A DNA stretch of 64,000 nucleotides from Jidongwangia harbinensis (GTDB taxonomy: Bacteria > Actinomycetota > Actinomycetes > Mycobacteriales > Micromonosporaceae): assembly GCF_020216025.1 (NCBI RefSeq), contig NZ_JAIWNC010000021.1, positions 81,470 through 145,469 on the forward strand, in the 5' to 3' direction. Positions 1-9,061 of this stretch are shown piece by piece (the first letter of the stretch is position 1; every line of letters starts with the position of its first letter). The position numbers were made by a program, and so were the translations under genes. Below the pieces are notes generated by a model. The model searched no databases and had not been told where the DNA came from. It saw only the letters and a list, made by a program, of their open reading frames with translations.

Positions 1-1
1 C

Positions 2-1264
2 GGCGGCATCGACCTGGTCGGCGTGCACGCGGCGTCGAACCAGTCCGGCTGCCTCGGCGTCCCGGAGTCCGGCGCACCCGCCCGGGCCACCGACACCCGG
101 CTCGACACCATCGCCGACTGGATCGGCCGGACCGTCCGGGGTGGATACTTCGTCCGCCTCCCGACCAGCACCGCGGTCCTGGACACCCGCAGTGGCCTCG
201 GGACGAAGGCCGGGGTGCGCACCGCCGGCAGCGTCACCACGTTCCCGGTCGCCGGGGTCGGCGGCGTGCCGGCCACGGACGTCACCGCGGTGCTGATCGA
301 CGTCACCGCGATCACCAACACCTCGGACACCCACCTGACCGTGTTCCCGGACGGAACTCCCCGGCCGTCGCCGCTGACCATGGTCCACGCCCAGGCCGAC
401 CAGATCATCTCCAACAGCGCGCTGGTCAACGTCCCGGCGAGCGGCAAGCTGTCGGTGTGGACCGCGGAGAGCACGAACATCGCGGTCGACGTGCAGGGCT
501 ACTACACCCGGGCGGCGAACACCGGCGGCGGGTACGTACCGGTGACGCCCACCGCGCTGGTGGACACCCGCTCCGGCCTGGGCGGCAGCACCGGTCCCGT
601 ACCGGCCGGCGCGAGCCGGACGTTCACCCTCACCGGAGGTGTGCTCCCGGCCGGTGTCACGTCCGCGTACTTCAACCTGATCGCGGTCGGCGCCACCGCC
701 CGGGGCTACCTCGGCACGAGCGCCACCGGCAGCACCACCCGCAGCGTGCTGAACTACGTGCCCGGCTACACGGCGCACGGCATCACCGCGCGGCTCGGCA
801 CGGACGGGCGCGCCACCTTCACCAACGGCGGCACCGAGCCGGTCAACCTGGTGCTCACGGCCAGCGGCTACTACAGCGCGGCGGTCACCGGCGGCGGGCA
901 GCGGACGCTGTCCGCGCGGCGGGTCATGGACACCCGCTCGGCCGGCAACCGGACGCCGATCACGCCGAACGACACCCTGGACATCCCGGTCGGCCTGCCG
1001 CCGGGGACGGTCGCCGCGGTCAACCTCATCGTGGTCGGCAACGACACCTCCGGCTACCTGCGCGCCTGGCCGGCGGGCGGCGCGGAGACCACGACGTCGC
1101 TGGCCAACTTCCCGGCCCGGGGTACCGGCCCGCGCTCGGCGATGGCGATGGTGCCGGTGGGCGCCGGCGGCAAGATCCGCGTCCGGAACATCAGCGACGG
1201 GGCCACGCATCTCGTGGTCGACCTGCAGGGCTGGCAGGCGAGCCCGGTGGGCACCGGGGGGTGA
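2..1264 (+). CDS. secreted trypsin-like serine protease, C-terminal part with repeat tail (partial)
   Basis: The reading frame is open from the window edge, so the N-terminus and catalytic triad lie outside. The first ~40 residues (LVGVHAASNQSGC, then DTIADWI) resemble the end of an S1 trypsin domain, where a GV/GC segment is followed by a terminal helix ending in WI. After that come three copies of a ~125-residue beta-rich repeat, each opening with a DTRSG or DTRSA motif (near bases 178, 565 and 930); the first two close with VDVQGYY or ASGYY and the last with VDLQGW. Such tails occur on secreted actinobacterial hydrolases and probably serve surface or substrate attachment (inference). Protease identity rests on the short S1-like end and is moderately sure; the repeats are clear. 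Confidence 0.7.
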   Translation, partial: GGIDLVGVHAASNQSGCLGVPESGAPARATDTRLDTIADWIGRTVRGGYFVRLPTSTAVLDTRSGLGTKAGVRTAGSVTTFPVAGVGGVPATDVTAVLIDVTAITNTSDTHLTVFPDGTPRPSPLTMVHAQADQIISNSALVNVPASGKLSVWTAESTNIAVDVQGYYTRAANTGGGYVPVTPTALVDTRSGLGGSTGPVPAGASRTFTLTGGVLPAGVTSAYFNLIAVGATARGYLGTSATGSTTRSVLNYVPGYTAHGITARLGTDGRATFTNGGTEPVNLVLTASGYYSAAVTGGGQRTLSARRVMDTRSAGNRTPITPNDTLDIPVGLPPGTVAAVNLIVVGNDTSGYLRAWPAGGAETTTSLANFPARGTGPRSAMAMVPVGAGGKIRVRNISDGATHLVVDLQGWQASPVGTGG

Positions 1265-1543
1265 CGCCGCGCCGCGCGGCTCCGGCGCTCCGGAACGGAA
1301 CGGCATCCCCGCGTCCGATACGGCCATGATCGGCGGCAATGGGCGGTTTGTCCGCCAGTGGGACCGCTTCGCCCCCTGAAGATCTCGGGATGGCCGGACG
1401 GGGGGCGGGTCGAGATGTCAGATTGGAATACCTGTCGGAATGGCCTGGACGTGGCAATTCGCGGATTGGTGATCCTCTATCTCGATGGCGGGTGCGGACC
1501 AGGGTGAGCGGCATGCTTGGGCGCTGCGGCGGATGAGCTTCAT
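1265..1543. other. intergenic region with weak hairpin
   Basis: About 280 bases without a credible gene. A small hairpin (GGCGG at 1342-1346, CCGCC at 1352-1356) follows the upstream gene but is too short to call a terminator. Any promoter of the downstream sensor gene must lie here; I could not identify -35/-10 boxes with confidence. Confidence 0.4.
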
Positions 1544-4500
1544 ATGGTGCTAGGCGATCAGGCAACGGACGGCGCCGAGCGCACCGGTGGCTCCGGGGAA
1601 CGCCGGACCATCGGGTACTTCGCGCCGAACGTCCACGGGTACTTCTTCGGCAGCACCCTCAGCGGGGTGCGGCAGGCCGCCGCGGCCCGCAACGCCCGGG
1701 TGGTGGCGCTCCAGACCCACGACGCCGGCATGCTCACGTTCCGGGACGAGCGGTTCACCGCGGCGATCGCGTGGGACCAGCTCGACGGCATCGTCGTGGG
1801 GCAGGCCGGCGTGGACGGCGCATACCTGCGGGACTTCGCCGCCAGCGGAAAGCCCGTGGTGACCGTGTACGAGACGCCGGAGGACTTCGTCTGCCCGACC
1901 GTGGTGCCGGACAACCGCCAGGCGATCGAGGCGGCCGTCGCGCACTTCGTCGAGCACGGCCACTCCCGGATCGCGTTCGTCGGGCGGGACCCGGCCAACG
2001 CCGACGACTGGCTGCGGTACGGGGCGTACCGGGACGCCCTGATCGCGCACGGCCTCGAACCGTGGGAGGCCGTCCTCGTACCGTGCCTGCTGAACGAGTT
2101 CTACCTCGGCGCGGCGGTCATCGAGTCGCTTCGCGCGGACGGTGCGATGCCGACGGCGATGGTGGCGTGCACCGACGCGACCGCGATGGCGCTGATCAAC
2201 GCGCTCAGCGGGGCCGGCATCCGGGTGCCGGACGACGTCGCGGTCATCGGGTTCGACGACCTCACCGAGGCGGCCGTCTTCCATCCGCCGCTGACCACGG
2301 TGGCGCAGAGCTTCAGCCTGGCCGGCGCGCGGGCGGCCGGTCTGGTCTTCGACGCCCTTGACGGCGCCACCGTGGCGCCGGGTCTGTACTTCACGCCGGT
2401 GACGCTGGTGGTGCGTCAATCGTGCGGCTGCCAGGAGGTGGCCGACGACGAGATCTCGGTGCCGGCGGGCACCGACGCGGCCCGGGCACGGTTCGCCGCG
2501 GACCTGGACGCCCTTCTCCCGTCCCCGTCCGGCGAGCTGCTGCCGGCTCGCGAACGGGAACTGGCCGCCGTCGGACGGCAGCTCGCCAACCTGTTCGGAG
2601 CCGCCGTGCTCACCCCCGGGGCCGACCTCGGCGCCACGCTGGACCGGAGCTTCTCCGTACTGCGCCGGATCACCAGCAGCGCGCCGAACGTGTTGTCGGC
2701 GGTCGCCCCGGTACGGGCGCTGGCCCGGGACGTGGTCGAGCGGTTGCGCCCCGGCGATCCGCTGGTCGCGGCGCGGGCCGAGCGGGCCGTGTTCGACCTG
2801 GCCGTCCGGCTGTTCGAGCACCACCGGTGCGTGAGCGGCAAGGCCGTCGTCAACGTCGAACAGACCCGCCACTACCACACGATCAGCGCCGAAGTGGTCC
2901 GTCAGGACCTGGACCCCGCATCGTTGTCCTGGCTCGCGGACACCGAGGTACGCTCCGGCACGCTCGGGTTGTGGCGGTCCGGTCGTCAGATGACCGACGA
3001 TCCGACGCTCCGCATCGTCGGGTCGTTCCCCTACCAGGACACCGGCGCGGGCCCGGAGACGGACCGGGACCCGTCGTCGAGCGGTGCGGTGTGCCCGCTG
3101 CGGTCGTTTCCGCCACGCGCGTTCCTCGACGAGGTCGACCGGCATCGGGGTGACCTGACCTTCCTGCTGCCGGTCCGGTTCAACGGCAGCGCCTGGGGGT
3201 TCCTGGCGCTGAACGGGTCGTTCGACGAGCTGGAGGAGGAGCCGTTCGAGCGGTTCAACCACTGGGCGGTGCTGCTGACCGTCGCGTTGGACCAGAGGCT
3301 CGCGCTGCGGGCCGAGCACGCGCTGCTGGAGGAGATCCGGGTCAGCGAGGAGCGGTACGCGATCGCGGCCGAAGCGGCCAACGACGGACTGTGGGACTGG
3401 AACCTCGACGCGGGCACCATCTACTACTCGCCCCGCTGGAAGGTGCTGCTCGGGCACACCGACGAGACCATCGGCGATTCGCCCTCCGAATGGTTCGGCC
3501 GCATCCACCCGGACGACCGCGCGGAGGTCGACCGGCTGATCGCCGCGCACCTGGCGAGCCGGTCCTCGACGATGGACTTCGAGTACCGGATCCAGGCCGC
3601 CGACGGCACGTACCGGTGGATGGTCTCGCAGGGCCGGTCCGTGCTGGACGAGAACGGGCGGGTGGCCCGGCTGGTGGGGTCGATGACCGACATCACCGAA
3701 CGTCAGCGCCTCGAGGAGCAGCTCCGGCACGACGCCCACTTCGACGCCCTGACCGGATTGCCGAACCGGTCCCTCTACCTGGAACGGCTCACCCGGGCGG
3801 TCACCCGCGCCCAGCGGAGCGCGGAGGCGTCGTTCGCGGTCGTCTTCCTCGACCTCAACGACTTCAAGACCATCAACGACAGCCTCGGTCACCAGATCGG
3901 CGACGACGTGCTGGTCCAGGTGGCCGAGCGCCTCACCCGCCACATCCGCGCCGAGGACACGGTCGCGCGGTTCGGCGGTGACGAGTTCGTCCTGCTCATC
4001 GAGGATTTCGGCGAGGTACGCGACCTGCTCGGAGTGGTGCACCGGATCCTCGCCGAGGTGGCCGAGCCGCTCGTGCTCGGCGACCAGACGCGCTCGGTGA
4101 GCGTGGCGGCGGGCATCGCCGCGAGCGATCCCGCCGGCGAGACCGGCATCCGTTCCGCCGACGACTATCTCCGCGACGCCGACACCGCCATGTACCAGGC
4201 CAAGGGGCTGGGACGCGGCGCGGCGGTGCTGTTCGACGAGTCGATGCACGCGGACGCCATGGCCCGCCTCAGGCTGGAGTCAGACCTCGACCGGGCCGTC
4301 GCCGACCACGAGTTCGAGCTGTTCTACCAGCCGATCCTGCGCCTGGCCGGCCGGCAGCCGGTCGGCTTCGAGGCGCTGATCCGCTGGCGTCACCCGGAAC
4401 GCGGCACCGTCGCGCCGAACGATTTCCTGCCGATCGCGGAGACGACCGGGCACACTCGGCCGATCGGGCGCTGGACGATCCGCGAGGCGTGCCGGCAGAT

Positions 4501-5050
4501 CCGTACGTGGCTGGACGAGAACGCCGACTGCCTGGCCTTCACCGTCAGCGTGAACCTGTCCAACCGCCAGTTCTGGGATCCGGACCTGCTCGCCACCGTC
4601 CGGTCGGCCCTGGCCGACTACCGGGTGCCCGCCTCGATGCTGATCATCGAGGTCACCGAGCTCATCATCATGGACAACCAGTCCGCCGCGAACGGCGTCA
4701 TGCACCAACTCGGCCAGCTCGGCGTGAAGCTGTACCTGGACGACTTCGGCACCGGATACTCGTCGCTGTCGGCGTTGCACACGTTCCCGATCCACGCCCT
4801 GAAGATCGACCGCTCGTTCGTGGTGGGCATGATGACCGACGCCCACCGCCGCGAACTGGTCCGCATGATGATCACGATAGGCGCGAATCTCGGCATCGCG
4901 GTGATCGCCGAAGGCATCGAAACCGAGGACGAGGCGGCGGTGCTGAGCGACCTCGGCTGCGAACTGGTGCAGGGTTACCTGTTCGCCCGCCCGTTGCCGG
5001 CCGGCCAGGCAAGCCTGTTCCTGCCGATCGACCACGAGGTATCCGCCTGA
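1544..5050 (+). CDS. LacI-type sensor with PAS, GGDEF and EAL domains (c-di-GMP turnover)
   Basis: A 1168-residue protein. Residues ~20-300 form a LacI/periplasmic-binding-like sensor fold (ends ...DDVAVIGFDDL..., then a SCGC motif near residue 292) with no LacI DNA-binding head. A helical/GAF-like region follows, then PAS (~600-725, PAC end SMTDITERQ), GGDEF (intact GGDEF near 810) and EAL (EALIRW near 942, later DDFGTGYSSL and AEGIET). Both the cyclase and phosphodiesterase signatures are intact. No signal peptide or membrane segment is visible, so the sensor should read a cytoplasmic small molecule, probably a sugar (inference). ATG 1544 is preferred because GGATGAG lies 6 bases upstream; an in-frame TTG at 1517 is the alternative. 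Confidence 0.9.
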   Translation: MVLGDQATDGAERTGGSGERRTIGYFAPNVHGYFFGSTLSGVRQAAAARNARVVALQTHDAGMLTFRDERFTAAIAWDQLDGIVVGQAGVDGAYLRDFAASGKPVVTVYETPEDFVCPTVVPDNRQAIEAAVAHFVEHGHSRIAFVGRDPANADDWLRYGAYRDALIAHGLEPWEAVLVPCLLNEFYLGAAVIESLRADGAMPTAMVACTDATAMALINALSGAGIRVPDDVAVIGFDDLTEAAVFHPPLTTVAQSFSLAGARAAGLVFDALDGATVAPGLYFTPVTLVVRQSCGCQEVADDEISVPAGTDAARARFAADLDALLPSPSGELLPARERELAAVGRQLANLFGAAVLTPGADLGATLDRSFSVLRRITSSAPNVLSAVAPVRALARDVVERLRPGDPLVAARAERAVFDLAVRLFEHHRCVSGKAVVNVEQTRHYHTISAEVVRQDLDPASLSWLADTEVRSGTLGLWRSGRQMTDDPTLRIVGSFPYQDTGAGPETDRDPSSSGAVCPLRSFPPRAFLDEVDRHRGDLTFLLPVRFNGSAWGFLALNGSFDELEEEPFERFNHWAVLLTVALDQRLALRAEHALLEEIRVSEERYAIAAEAANDGLWDWNLDAGTIYYSPRWKVLLGHTDETIGDSPSEWFGRIHPDDRAEVDRLIAAHLASRSSTMDFEYRIQAADGTYRWMVSQGRSVLDENGRVARLVGSMTDITERQRLEEQLRHDAHFDALTGLPNRSLYLERLTRAVTRAQRSAEASFAVVFLDLNDFKTINDSLGHQIGDDVLVQVAERLTRHIRAEDTVARFGGDEFVLLIEDFGEVRDLLGVVHRILAEVAEPLVLGDQTRSVSVAAGIAASDPAGETGIRSADDYLRDADTAMYQAKGLGRGAAVLFDESMHADAMARLRLESDLDRAVADHEFELFYQPILRLAGRQPVGFEALIRWRHPERGTVAPNDFLPIAETTGHTRPIGRWTIREACRQIRTWLDENADCLAFTVSVNLSNRQFWDPDLLATVRSALADYRVPASMLIIEVTELIIMDNQSAANGVMHQLGQLGVKLYLDDFGTGYSSLSALHTFPIHALKIDRSFVVGMMTDAHRRELVRMMITIGANLGIAVIAEGIETEDEAAVLSDLGCELVQGYLFARPLPAGQASLFLPIDHEVSA

Positions 5051-5069
5051 CCGCCCGGCATCCGCCCGG

Positions 5070-5624
5070 TCACCCCTCCGGCTCGCCGTACGGCACGCCC
5101 CGGCCGGCCTGTTCCTCGAACACCAGCCAGGTGCGGGTGGCGCGTACCCCGGGGATGTCCTGGATGCGGTTCAGCACCACGTCCCGCAACGCGGTGTTGT
5201 CCGGCGCCCGGACCAGGGCCAGCACGTCGTGGTCGCCGCCGATCAGCGCGAAGTGCTCCACGTACGGGATCTCGCTGATCCCGGCGGCGACCAGGCGCCA
5301 GGCGGTCTGCTCGATGGTGATGGCGACGTAGGCGGTGGTGCCGAGGCCGACGCGCTGCGGGTTCAGCTGGGCGGTGAAACCGCGGATCGTGCCGTCCGCC
5401 ACCATCCGGGCGACCCGCGTGTACGCGTTCGACCGGGAGATGTGGGTGCGCTCGGCCAGGGCCCGGACGGAGAGACGCCCGTCCCGCCGCAACTCGGCGA
5501 GCAGCGCGGCGTCGGTCGGGTCCAGCGGCCCGGCCGAACGTCCAGCCGGACCGGCTCCGGAAGTCGTATCCGAGGACACCCGCGTTCTCCCGCCCGCCGG
5601 TTTCAGCCATCCGTCCGCGATCAT
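5070..5624 (-). CDS. Lrp/AsnC family transcriptional regulator
   Basis: Carries the AsnC-type winged helix (LDPTDAALLAELRRDGR, then LSVRALAERTHISRSNAYTRV) followed by the RAM/ligand-sensing half (GTTAYVAITI ... GGDHDVLALVRA). Family members bind amino acids or 2-oxo acids and control neighbouring catabolic operons. It is divergent from the 2-oxoacid dehydrogenase operon at 5699, the arrangement known for bkdR-type regulators of branched-chain catabolism, so control of that operon is likely (inference). Start: ATG 5624 is used; a GTG at 5579 preceded by GGGAG gives a length closer to the family norm (~150 residues) and is a serious alternative. The open frame also extends further upstream. Confidence 0.88.
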   Translation of the reverse strand: MIADGWLKPAGGRTRVSSDTTSGAGPAGRSAGPLDPTDAALLAELRRDGRLSVRALAERTHISRSNAYTRVARMVADGTIRGFTAQLNPQRVGLGTTAYVAITIEQTAWRLVAAGISEIPYVEHFALIGGDHDVLALVRAPDNTALRDVVLNRIQDIPGVRATRTWLVFEEQAGRGVPYGEPEG

Positions 5625-5698
5625 CCGGCACTCTTGACCGTACCTGCCGCCGAAACGAACGCTGATGGGACGGGCGTCTCCAGAAAGCGAGTGTCGCC

Positions 5699-6784
5699 AT
5701 GCGGCTTGAGGATCTGCTGCCGTCTCCCGAACCGGTGCGGTTCGTCGCGGCGGACGGCACCGGAACGGCATCGCACGGCGCCTGTCCGCGGCCGGCGGAC
5801 GACCGGCTCGTCGAGGGCTACCGGCGGATGGTGCTCGGCCGGCGCTTCGACACCCAGGCCACCGCGCTCACCCGGCAGGGCCGCCTCGCGGTGTACCCGT
5901 CCAGCCGCGGGCAGGAGGCGTGCCAGATCGGCGCGGTTCTGGCGCTGCGCGACGACGACTGGCTGTTCCCCACGTACCGGGACAGTGTCGCCCTGGTCGC
6001 CCGCGGTCTCGACCCGGCCGAGGTGCTGACCCTGCTGCGCGGCGACTGGCACTGCGGCTACGACCCGGTGGCCACCCGGGTCGCACCCCAGTGCACGCCG
6101 CTGGCCACCCAGACCATCCACGCGGTCGGGCTGGCCGAGGCGTTGCGCCGCAACGGCACCGACGGCGTGGTGCTGGCCCTGATCGGCGACGGCGGCACCA
6201 GCGAGGGCGACTTCCACGAGGCGCTCAACTTCGCCGCCGTACGGCGCGCGCCGGTCGTCTTCCTGATCCAGAACAACGGGTACGCGATCTCGGTACCGCT
6301 GGCCCGGCAGAGTGCGGCGCCCGCGCTCGCCTACAAGGGCATCGGGTACGGCATCGGCTCGGAGCAGGTCGACGGCAACGACCTGGTCGCGGTACTCGCC
6401 GTCCTGGACGCGGCCGTGGCGCACGCCCGGTCGGGTCACGGCCCCTACCTGGTGGAGGCGCACACCTACCGGATGGAGGCGCACACCAACGCGGACGACG
6501 CCACCCGGTACCGGGACGACGACGAGGTGACCCGGTGGGCCGCCGCGGATCCGCTCGCCCGGCTGCGGACGTACCTGAGCGATCGGGGCCTGATCGACGA
6601 CGAGGCCGTGCGGACCGCCGAGGCCGGCGCCGAGGCGTTCGCCGCGCGGGTCCGCACGGCGCTGAACGCGGACGTGCCGGCCGACCCGCGCACCCTGTTC
6701 GACCACGTCTACGCCGAGCCGACCGCGCAGCTCGAGGAGCAGCGCGCCCAGCTGGTCGCCGAACTCGACGCCCGGGAGGCCTGA
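5699..6784 (+). CDS. 2-oxoacid dehydrogenase E1 component, alpha subunit
   Basis: 361 residues, the normal size for a thiamine-diphosphate E1 alpha subunit. The ThDP/Mg motif is present: GDGGTSEGDFHE near residue 163 followed by QNNGYAIS near 190. The enzyme decarboxylates a 2-oxo acid and transfers the acyl group to the lipoyl arm of E2. It is the first gene of an operon with E1 beta (1 base gap) and E2 (4-base overlap). The divergent AsnC-type regulator favours branched-chain 2-oxo acids over pyruvate, but sequence inspection alone cannot settle the substrate. Confidence 0.93.
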   Translation: MRLEDLLPSPEPVRFVAADGTGTASHGACPRPADDRLVEGYRRMVLGRRFDTQATALTRQGRLAVYPSSRGQEACQIGAVLALRDDDWLFPTYRDSVALVARGLDPAEVLTLLRGDWHCGYDPVATRVAPQCTPLATQTIHAVGLAEALRRNGTDGVVLALIGDGGTSEGDFHEALNFAAVRRAPVVFLIQNNGYAISVPLARQSAAPALAYKGIGYGIGSEQVDGNDLVAVLAVLDAAVAHARSGHGPYLVEAHTYRMEAHTNADDATRYRDDDEVTRWAAADPLARLRTYLSDRGLIDDEAVRTAEAGAEAFAARVRTALNADVPADPRTLFDHVYAEPTAQLEEQRAQLVAELDAREA

Positions 6785-6785
6785 G

Positions 6786-7817
6786 ATGAGCACGGCGACC
6801 GGACCGGGCGAGCTGAGCCTGGCACAGGCGTTGAACGCCGCACTGCGCGACGCGATGGGTGACGACGACCGGGTGCTGGTCTTCGGCGAGGACGTCGGTG
6901 CGCTCGGCGGCGTCTTCCGGATCACCGACGGCCTCACCGCCAAGTTCGGGGAGGAGCGGTGCTTCGACACGCCACTGGCCGAGGCCGGCATCGTCGGGCT
7001 GGCGGTGGGGCTGGCCATGGGCGGCCTGCGGCCGGTGGTCGAGATGCAGTTCGACGCGTTCGCGTACCCGGCGTTCGAGCAGATCGCCTCGCACGTGGCG
7101 AAGCTGCGCAACCGGACCCGCGGCGCTCTGCCGATGCCGATGGTGATCCGGGTGCCGTTCGCCGGCGGGATCGGCGGCGTGGAGCACCACTGCGACTCCA
7201 GCGAGGCGTACTACGCGCACACCCCCGGCCTGAAGGTCGTCACGCCGGCCACCGTGGAGGACGCCTACTGGCTGCTGCGCGATGCGATCGCCGACCCGGA
7301 CCCGGTGGTGTTCCTGGAACCCAAGCGCCTGTACTGGAGCAGGGAGCGGGTCGATCTCACCACCCGGTCGGCCGGTCCGATGGGACGGGCCGCCGTCCGC
7401 CGGGCCGGCACGGACGCGACGCTGGCCGCCTACGGCCCGACCGTGCCGCTCGCCCTGCAGGCGGCGGAGGCCGCCGCGGCGGACGGGATCAGCCTGGAGG
7501 TGGTCGACCTGCGCACGATCGTGCCGTTCGACGACGAGACCCTGATGCGATCGGTACGCCGCACCGGCCGCTGCGTGGTCGTCCAGGAGGCGCAGGGTTT
7601 CGCCGGCGTCGCCGCGGAGATCGCCGCCCGGGTGCAGGAACGGTGTTTCCACTCGCTGGCCGCACCGGTGTTGCGGGTGACCGGGTTCGACATCCCGTAC
7701 CCGCCGCCGAAACTGGAGCACGCCCACCTGCCCACCGTGGATCGGATCCTCGACGCCGTGGACCGTCTGCAGTTCGACGACGAGCCGGACCTGCGGCACA
7801 CCGGGATGGCGGCATGA
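6786..7817 (+). CDS. 2-oxoacid dehydrogenase E1 component, beta subunit
   Basis: 343 residues; carries the transketolase-like pyrimidine-binding segment (VLVFGEDVGALGGVFRIT, DTPLAEAGIVGLAVGLAMGG) and the C-terminal transketolase domain (VVDLRTIVPFDDETL). It pairs with the alpha subunit immediately upstream to form the heterotetrameric E1. The ATG follows the upstream TGA by one base and its own TGA overlaps the E2 ATG, so translation of the three subunits is probably coupled. Confidence 0.93.
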   Translation: MSTATGPGELSLAQALNAALRDAMGDDDRVLVFGEDVGALGGVFRITDGLTAKFGEERCFDTPLAEAGIVGLAVGLAMGGLRPVVEMQFDAFAYPAFEQIASHVAKLRNRTRGALPMPMVIRVPFAGGIGGVEHHCDSSEAYYAHTPGLKVVTPATVEDAYWLLRDAIADPDPVVFLEPKRLYWSRERVDLTTRSAGPMGRAAVRRAGTDATLAAYGPTVPLALQAAEAAAADGISLEVVDLRTIVPFDDETLMRSVRRTGRCVVVQEAQGFAGVAAEIAARVQERCFHSLAAPVLRVTGFDIPYPPPKLEHAHLPTVDRILDAVDRLQFDDEPDLRHTGMAA

Positions 7818-9040
7818 ACGAGGAGTTCGTCTTCCGGCTGCCCGATCTGGGCGAGGGCCTCACCGAGGCGGAGGTCGTCGGGTGGCGGGTCGCGGTCGGT
7901 GACCCGGTCGCCGTCGACCAGGTGGTCGCGGAGGTGGAGACCGCCAAGGCGGTGGTCGAGGTGCCCGTCCCGTACGAGGGCACCGTCGCGGTCCTGCACG
8001 CCGAGGCCGGCGCGGTGGTCGCCGTGGGTGCGCCGCTGATCTCGGTCGCCGCGGTTCCCGGCCGCACCGAGCAGCACCGGACCGAGGAGCGGGCCGGATC
8101 GGGAAACGTCCTGATCGGGTACGGCACCGGCCGTCCACCGGCCGCCCGCCGCCGGGCCCGCCGGAGCCGGACTCCGGAGGCGGCGGCCGGTCCGGTCGCG
8201 CCCCGGGTCATCTCGCCGCTGGTACGCAAGCTGGCCCGCCGGCACGGACTGGACCTGGCCACGGTCGTACCCGGCGCGCGGGACGGGGTCATTCGGCGCA
8301 GCGACGTGGAACGGGCGATCGGCGCGCCCGCACCCGTGGCCGACACCGACACCGACGCCGACGTCGACGTCGTGCCGTTGCGGGGCGTGCGGCGGGCGAT
8401 CGCCGACAAGCTGACCCGCAGCCGCACCGAGATCCCGGACGCGACCACCTGGGTGGACGCCGACGCGACCGGCCTGGTCGAGGCGAAGGACGCGCTCGCC
8501 GACCGCGGCGTCGGCCTGCTGGCGCTGCTCGCCCGGATCTGCGTCGCCGGCCTGCGGCGCTTTCCGGAGCTGAACTCGACCGTGGATGTGGCGGCGGGTG
8601 AGATCCGCCGGCTCGGGTACGTGAATCTCGGCTTCGCCGCGCAGACCGACCGGGGCCTGGTGGTGCCGGTGGTCCGGGGTGCCCACCGGATGAGCGCGGC
8701 CGAACTCGGCGCCGAGCTGAGCCGGCTCGCCGGGCTGGCCCGCGCCGGAACCCTGCCGCCCGGCGCGCTGACCGGCGGCACGTTCACCCTCAACAACTAC
8801 GGCGTGTTCGGCGTGGACGGCTCGAACGCGATCATCAACCATCCGGAGGCCGGGATTCTCGGCATCGGCCGGATCGTCGACAAACCGTGGGTCGTCGACG
8901 GACAGCTCGCGGTCCGCAAGGTCACTCAGCTGTCCCTCACGTTCGACCACCGGGTGTGCGACGGCGGCGCGGCGGGCGGCTTCCTGCGCTACGTCGCGGA
9001 CTGCGTGGAACGGCCCACGACCCTGCTCGCCGACCTCTGA
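7814..9040 (+). CDS. 2-oxoacid dehydrogenase E2 (dihydrolipoamide acyltransferase)
   Basis: 408 residues in three parts: an N-terminal lipoyl domain with the modifiable lysine in VETAKAVVE (near residue 44), a peripheral-subunit-binding domain (PLVRKLARRHGLDLATV ... DGVIRRSDV), and the catalytic acyltransferase domain ending in DHRVCDGG near 377, which holds the active-site His and Asp. It starts at ATG 7814 inside the end of the E1 beta gene (ATGA overlap). No E3 gene follows; the next gene is convergent, so the complex must borrow a lipoamide dehydrogenase encoded elsewhere. Confidence 0.93.
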   Translation: MNEEFVFRLPDLGEGLTEAEVVGWRVAVGDPVAVDQVVAEVETAKAVVEVPVPYEGTVAVLHAEAGAVVAVGAPLISVAAVPGRTEQHRTEERAGSGNVLIGYGTGRPPAARRRARRSRTPEAAAGPVAPRVISPLVRKLARRHGLDLATVVPGARDGVIRRSDVERAIGAPAPVADTDTDADVDVVPLRGVRRAIADKLTRSRTEIPDATTWVDADATGLVEAKDALADRGVGLLALLARICVAGLRRFPELNSTVDVAAGEIRRLGYVNLGFAAQTDRGLVVPVVRGAHRMSAAELGAELSRLAGLARAGTLPPGALTGGTFTLNNYGVFGVDGSNAIINHPEAGILGIGRIVDKPWVVDGQLAVRKVTQLSLTFDHRVCDGGAAGGFLRYVADCVERPTTLLADL

Positions 9041-9061
9041 ACGCGGCCGGCCGCCCGAGTG

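Noticed and set aside
1342..1356. Hairpin after the protease gene
   Set aside because: Stem of five pairs is too short to be called a terminator.
1550..4249. 899-residue minus-strand open frame opposite the sensor gene
   Set aside because: Arg/Val/His-rich composition and no motif; antisense shadow of a GC-rich gene.
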